A stretch of 64,000 nt of DNA. Origin: Flavipsychrobacter stenotrophus. GTDB taxonomy: Bacteria; Bacteroidota; Bacteroidia; Chitinophagales; Chitinophagaceae. The stretch spans positions 372,001 through 436,000 of the forward strand of contig NZ_PPSL01000001.1 of NCBI RefSeq assembly GCF_002954265.1, read 5' to 3'. Each line of letters begins with the position of its first letter. Position 1 is the stretch's first letter. Under the pieces are notes generated by a model. The model saw only the letters and a program-made list of their open reading frames with translations. It was not told the DNA's origin and did not search any database. The translations under genes were made by a program, and so were the position numbers. Shown here one piece after another: positions 63,465 through 64,000 of this stretch.

Positions 63465-64000
63465 ACACCGGCGTAAATGCTTTTGTAAGATATGGTAGTG
63501 TTAACAATGAAATGACCGGTCATGCCGATGTGAATCTGGGTGGCAAGAAGTTCGCATCTATGACGTCGCTTACCTATTCGTCTTTTGGAGATCTCAAAGG
63601 CGGTTCATCTCAGAATCCGTTTTATGATACTGCTTATGGTAACCGCCTATACTATGTGGACCGCATAAACGGCAAAGACTCACTGGTGAAGAATGATGAT
63701 AAGTATAAGCAGGTGCAGAGTGCATATACGCAATATGATATTGTTCAGAAATTTGCCTACAAACAGAACGAACATATAATACATGGCCTTAACCTGCAGT
63801 ACTCCGGCTCTACCGATATACCCCGCTATAACAGACTTACAGATCCTACATCTGCAGGACTGAAATATGCGCAATGGTATTACGGACCACAACAAAGATT
63901 GATGGCGGCCTATGATGTCAACGTCAATAATGACGCTTCTTTCTTTCAGCAGATACATGGCGGTGTCAACTACCAGGCTATAGGAGAAAGCAGGCACACC
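63428..64000 (+). pseudogene. TonB-dependent receptor, beta-barrel part (continues past window)
   Basis: The frame that begins with ACT AAG CGC at 63428 continues the receptor: TKRPVFSSTGKLNTGVNAFV, RYGSVNNEMTGHADVNLGGK, SLTYSSFGDLKGGSSQNPFY and FAYKQNEHIIHGLNLQYSGS. It remains open to the right edge. These alternating amphipathic strands are those of the outer-membrane barrel. It has no start codon of its own. The complete gene would be about 2 kb or more. Confidence 0.82.

Overview
The window looks like a chromosomal segment from a Bacteroidota bacterium, most likely of the Chitinophagales type. The support is: six genes for secreted proteins ending in type IX secretion (T9SS) type A sorting domains; Bacteroidetes promoters of the form TTG-N19/20-TAnnTTTG (clearest at 14402-14431 and 45902-45932); fused alpha/beta 2-oxoacid dehydrogenase E1; and dispersed short palindromic repeats of the AGCCCTGWWAGGGCGACATA type between genes. 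The genus cannot be read from the sequence.

Layout. 1-8.1 kb: tail of an unknown membrane gene, ilvE, an unknown gene, and an RND efflux set in an unusual order (adaptor on +, outer-membrane factor and permease on -), with repeat elements on both sides of the outer-membrane factor gene. 8.3-13.5 kb: an NHL/Ig-like T9SS cargo. 13.5-14.5 kb: non-coding, with an 18-bp palindrome, a 22-codon ORF and a well-formed promoter for the E1 fusion gene (14.5-16.9 kb). 17.1-19.3 kb: mnmH-selD, a selenium tRNA-modification pair. 19.3-23.3 kb: another NHL cargo. 23.4-38.0 kb: one 4842-residue secreted protein that carries an intact DRGH-type DNA/RNA non-specific endonuclease domain between FG-GAP repeats and a very long Ig-like stalk. 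39.0-44.9 kb: an SBBP-propeller/Ig-like T9SS cargo broken by a one-base frameshift. 45-56 kb: housekeeping and accessory genes (nucleoside phosphorylase, tRNA-Cys, EamA transporter, Usp, CHAD, ispD, aldehyde dehydrogenase, SGNH hydrolase, YjbR-like protein) and two smaller T9SS cargos.

56.5-59.2 kb: a complete 2617-bp IS1595-family transposon. It has 23-bp perfect terminal inverted repeats, an 8-bp target duplication (AAATTTAA), a transposase with intact zinc ribbon and DD(N/E) residues, two unknown passenger genes and a 118-bp rod-like inverted repeat that may encode a structured RNA. Its insertion split the signal peptide of the T9SS cargo at 55.7-56.6 kb. Removing the element and one copy of the duplication restores an ATG start and a perfect -7 box that now lie on its far side.

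59.3-64 kb: a TPR/membrane/LuxR-HTH regulator, a lipoprotein, a small membrane-anchored protein whose ATG seems lost, and the start of a TonB-dependent receptor carrying a one-base deletion in a T run.

Taken together the window is dominated by surface and secreted biology: about half of it encodes T9SS cargo built from the same 75-residue Ig-like module, mixed with ordinary metabolism. The strongest leads for something new are the transposon with its passengers and structured segment, and the giant Ig-stalk nuclease.
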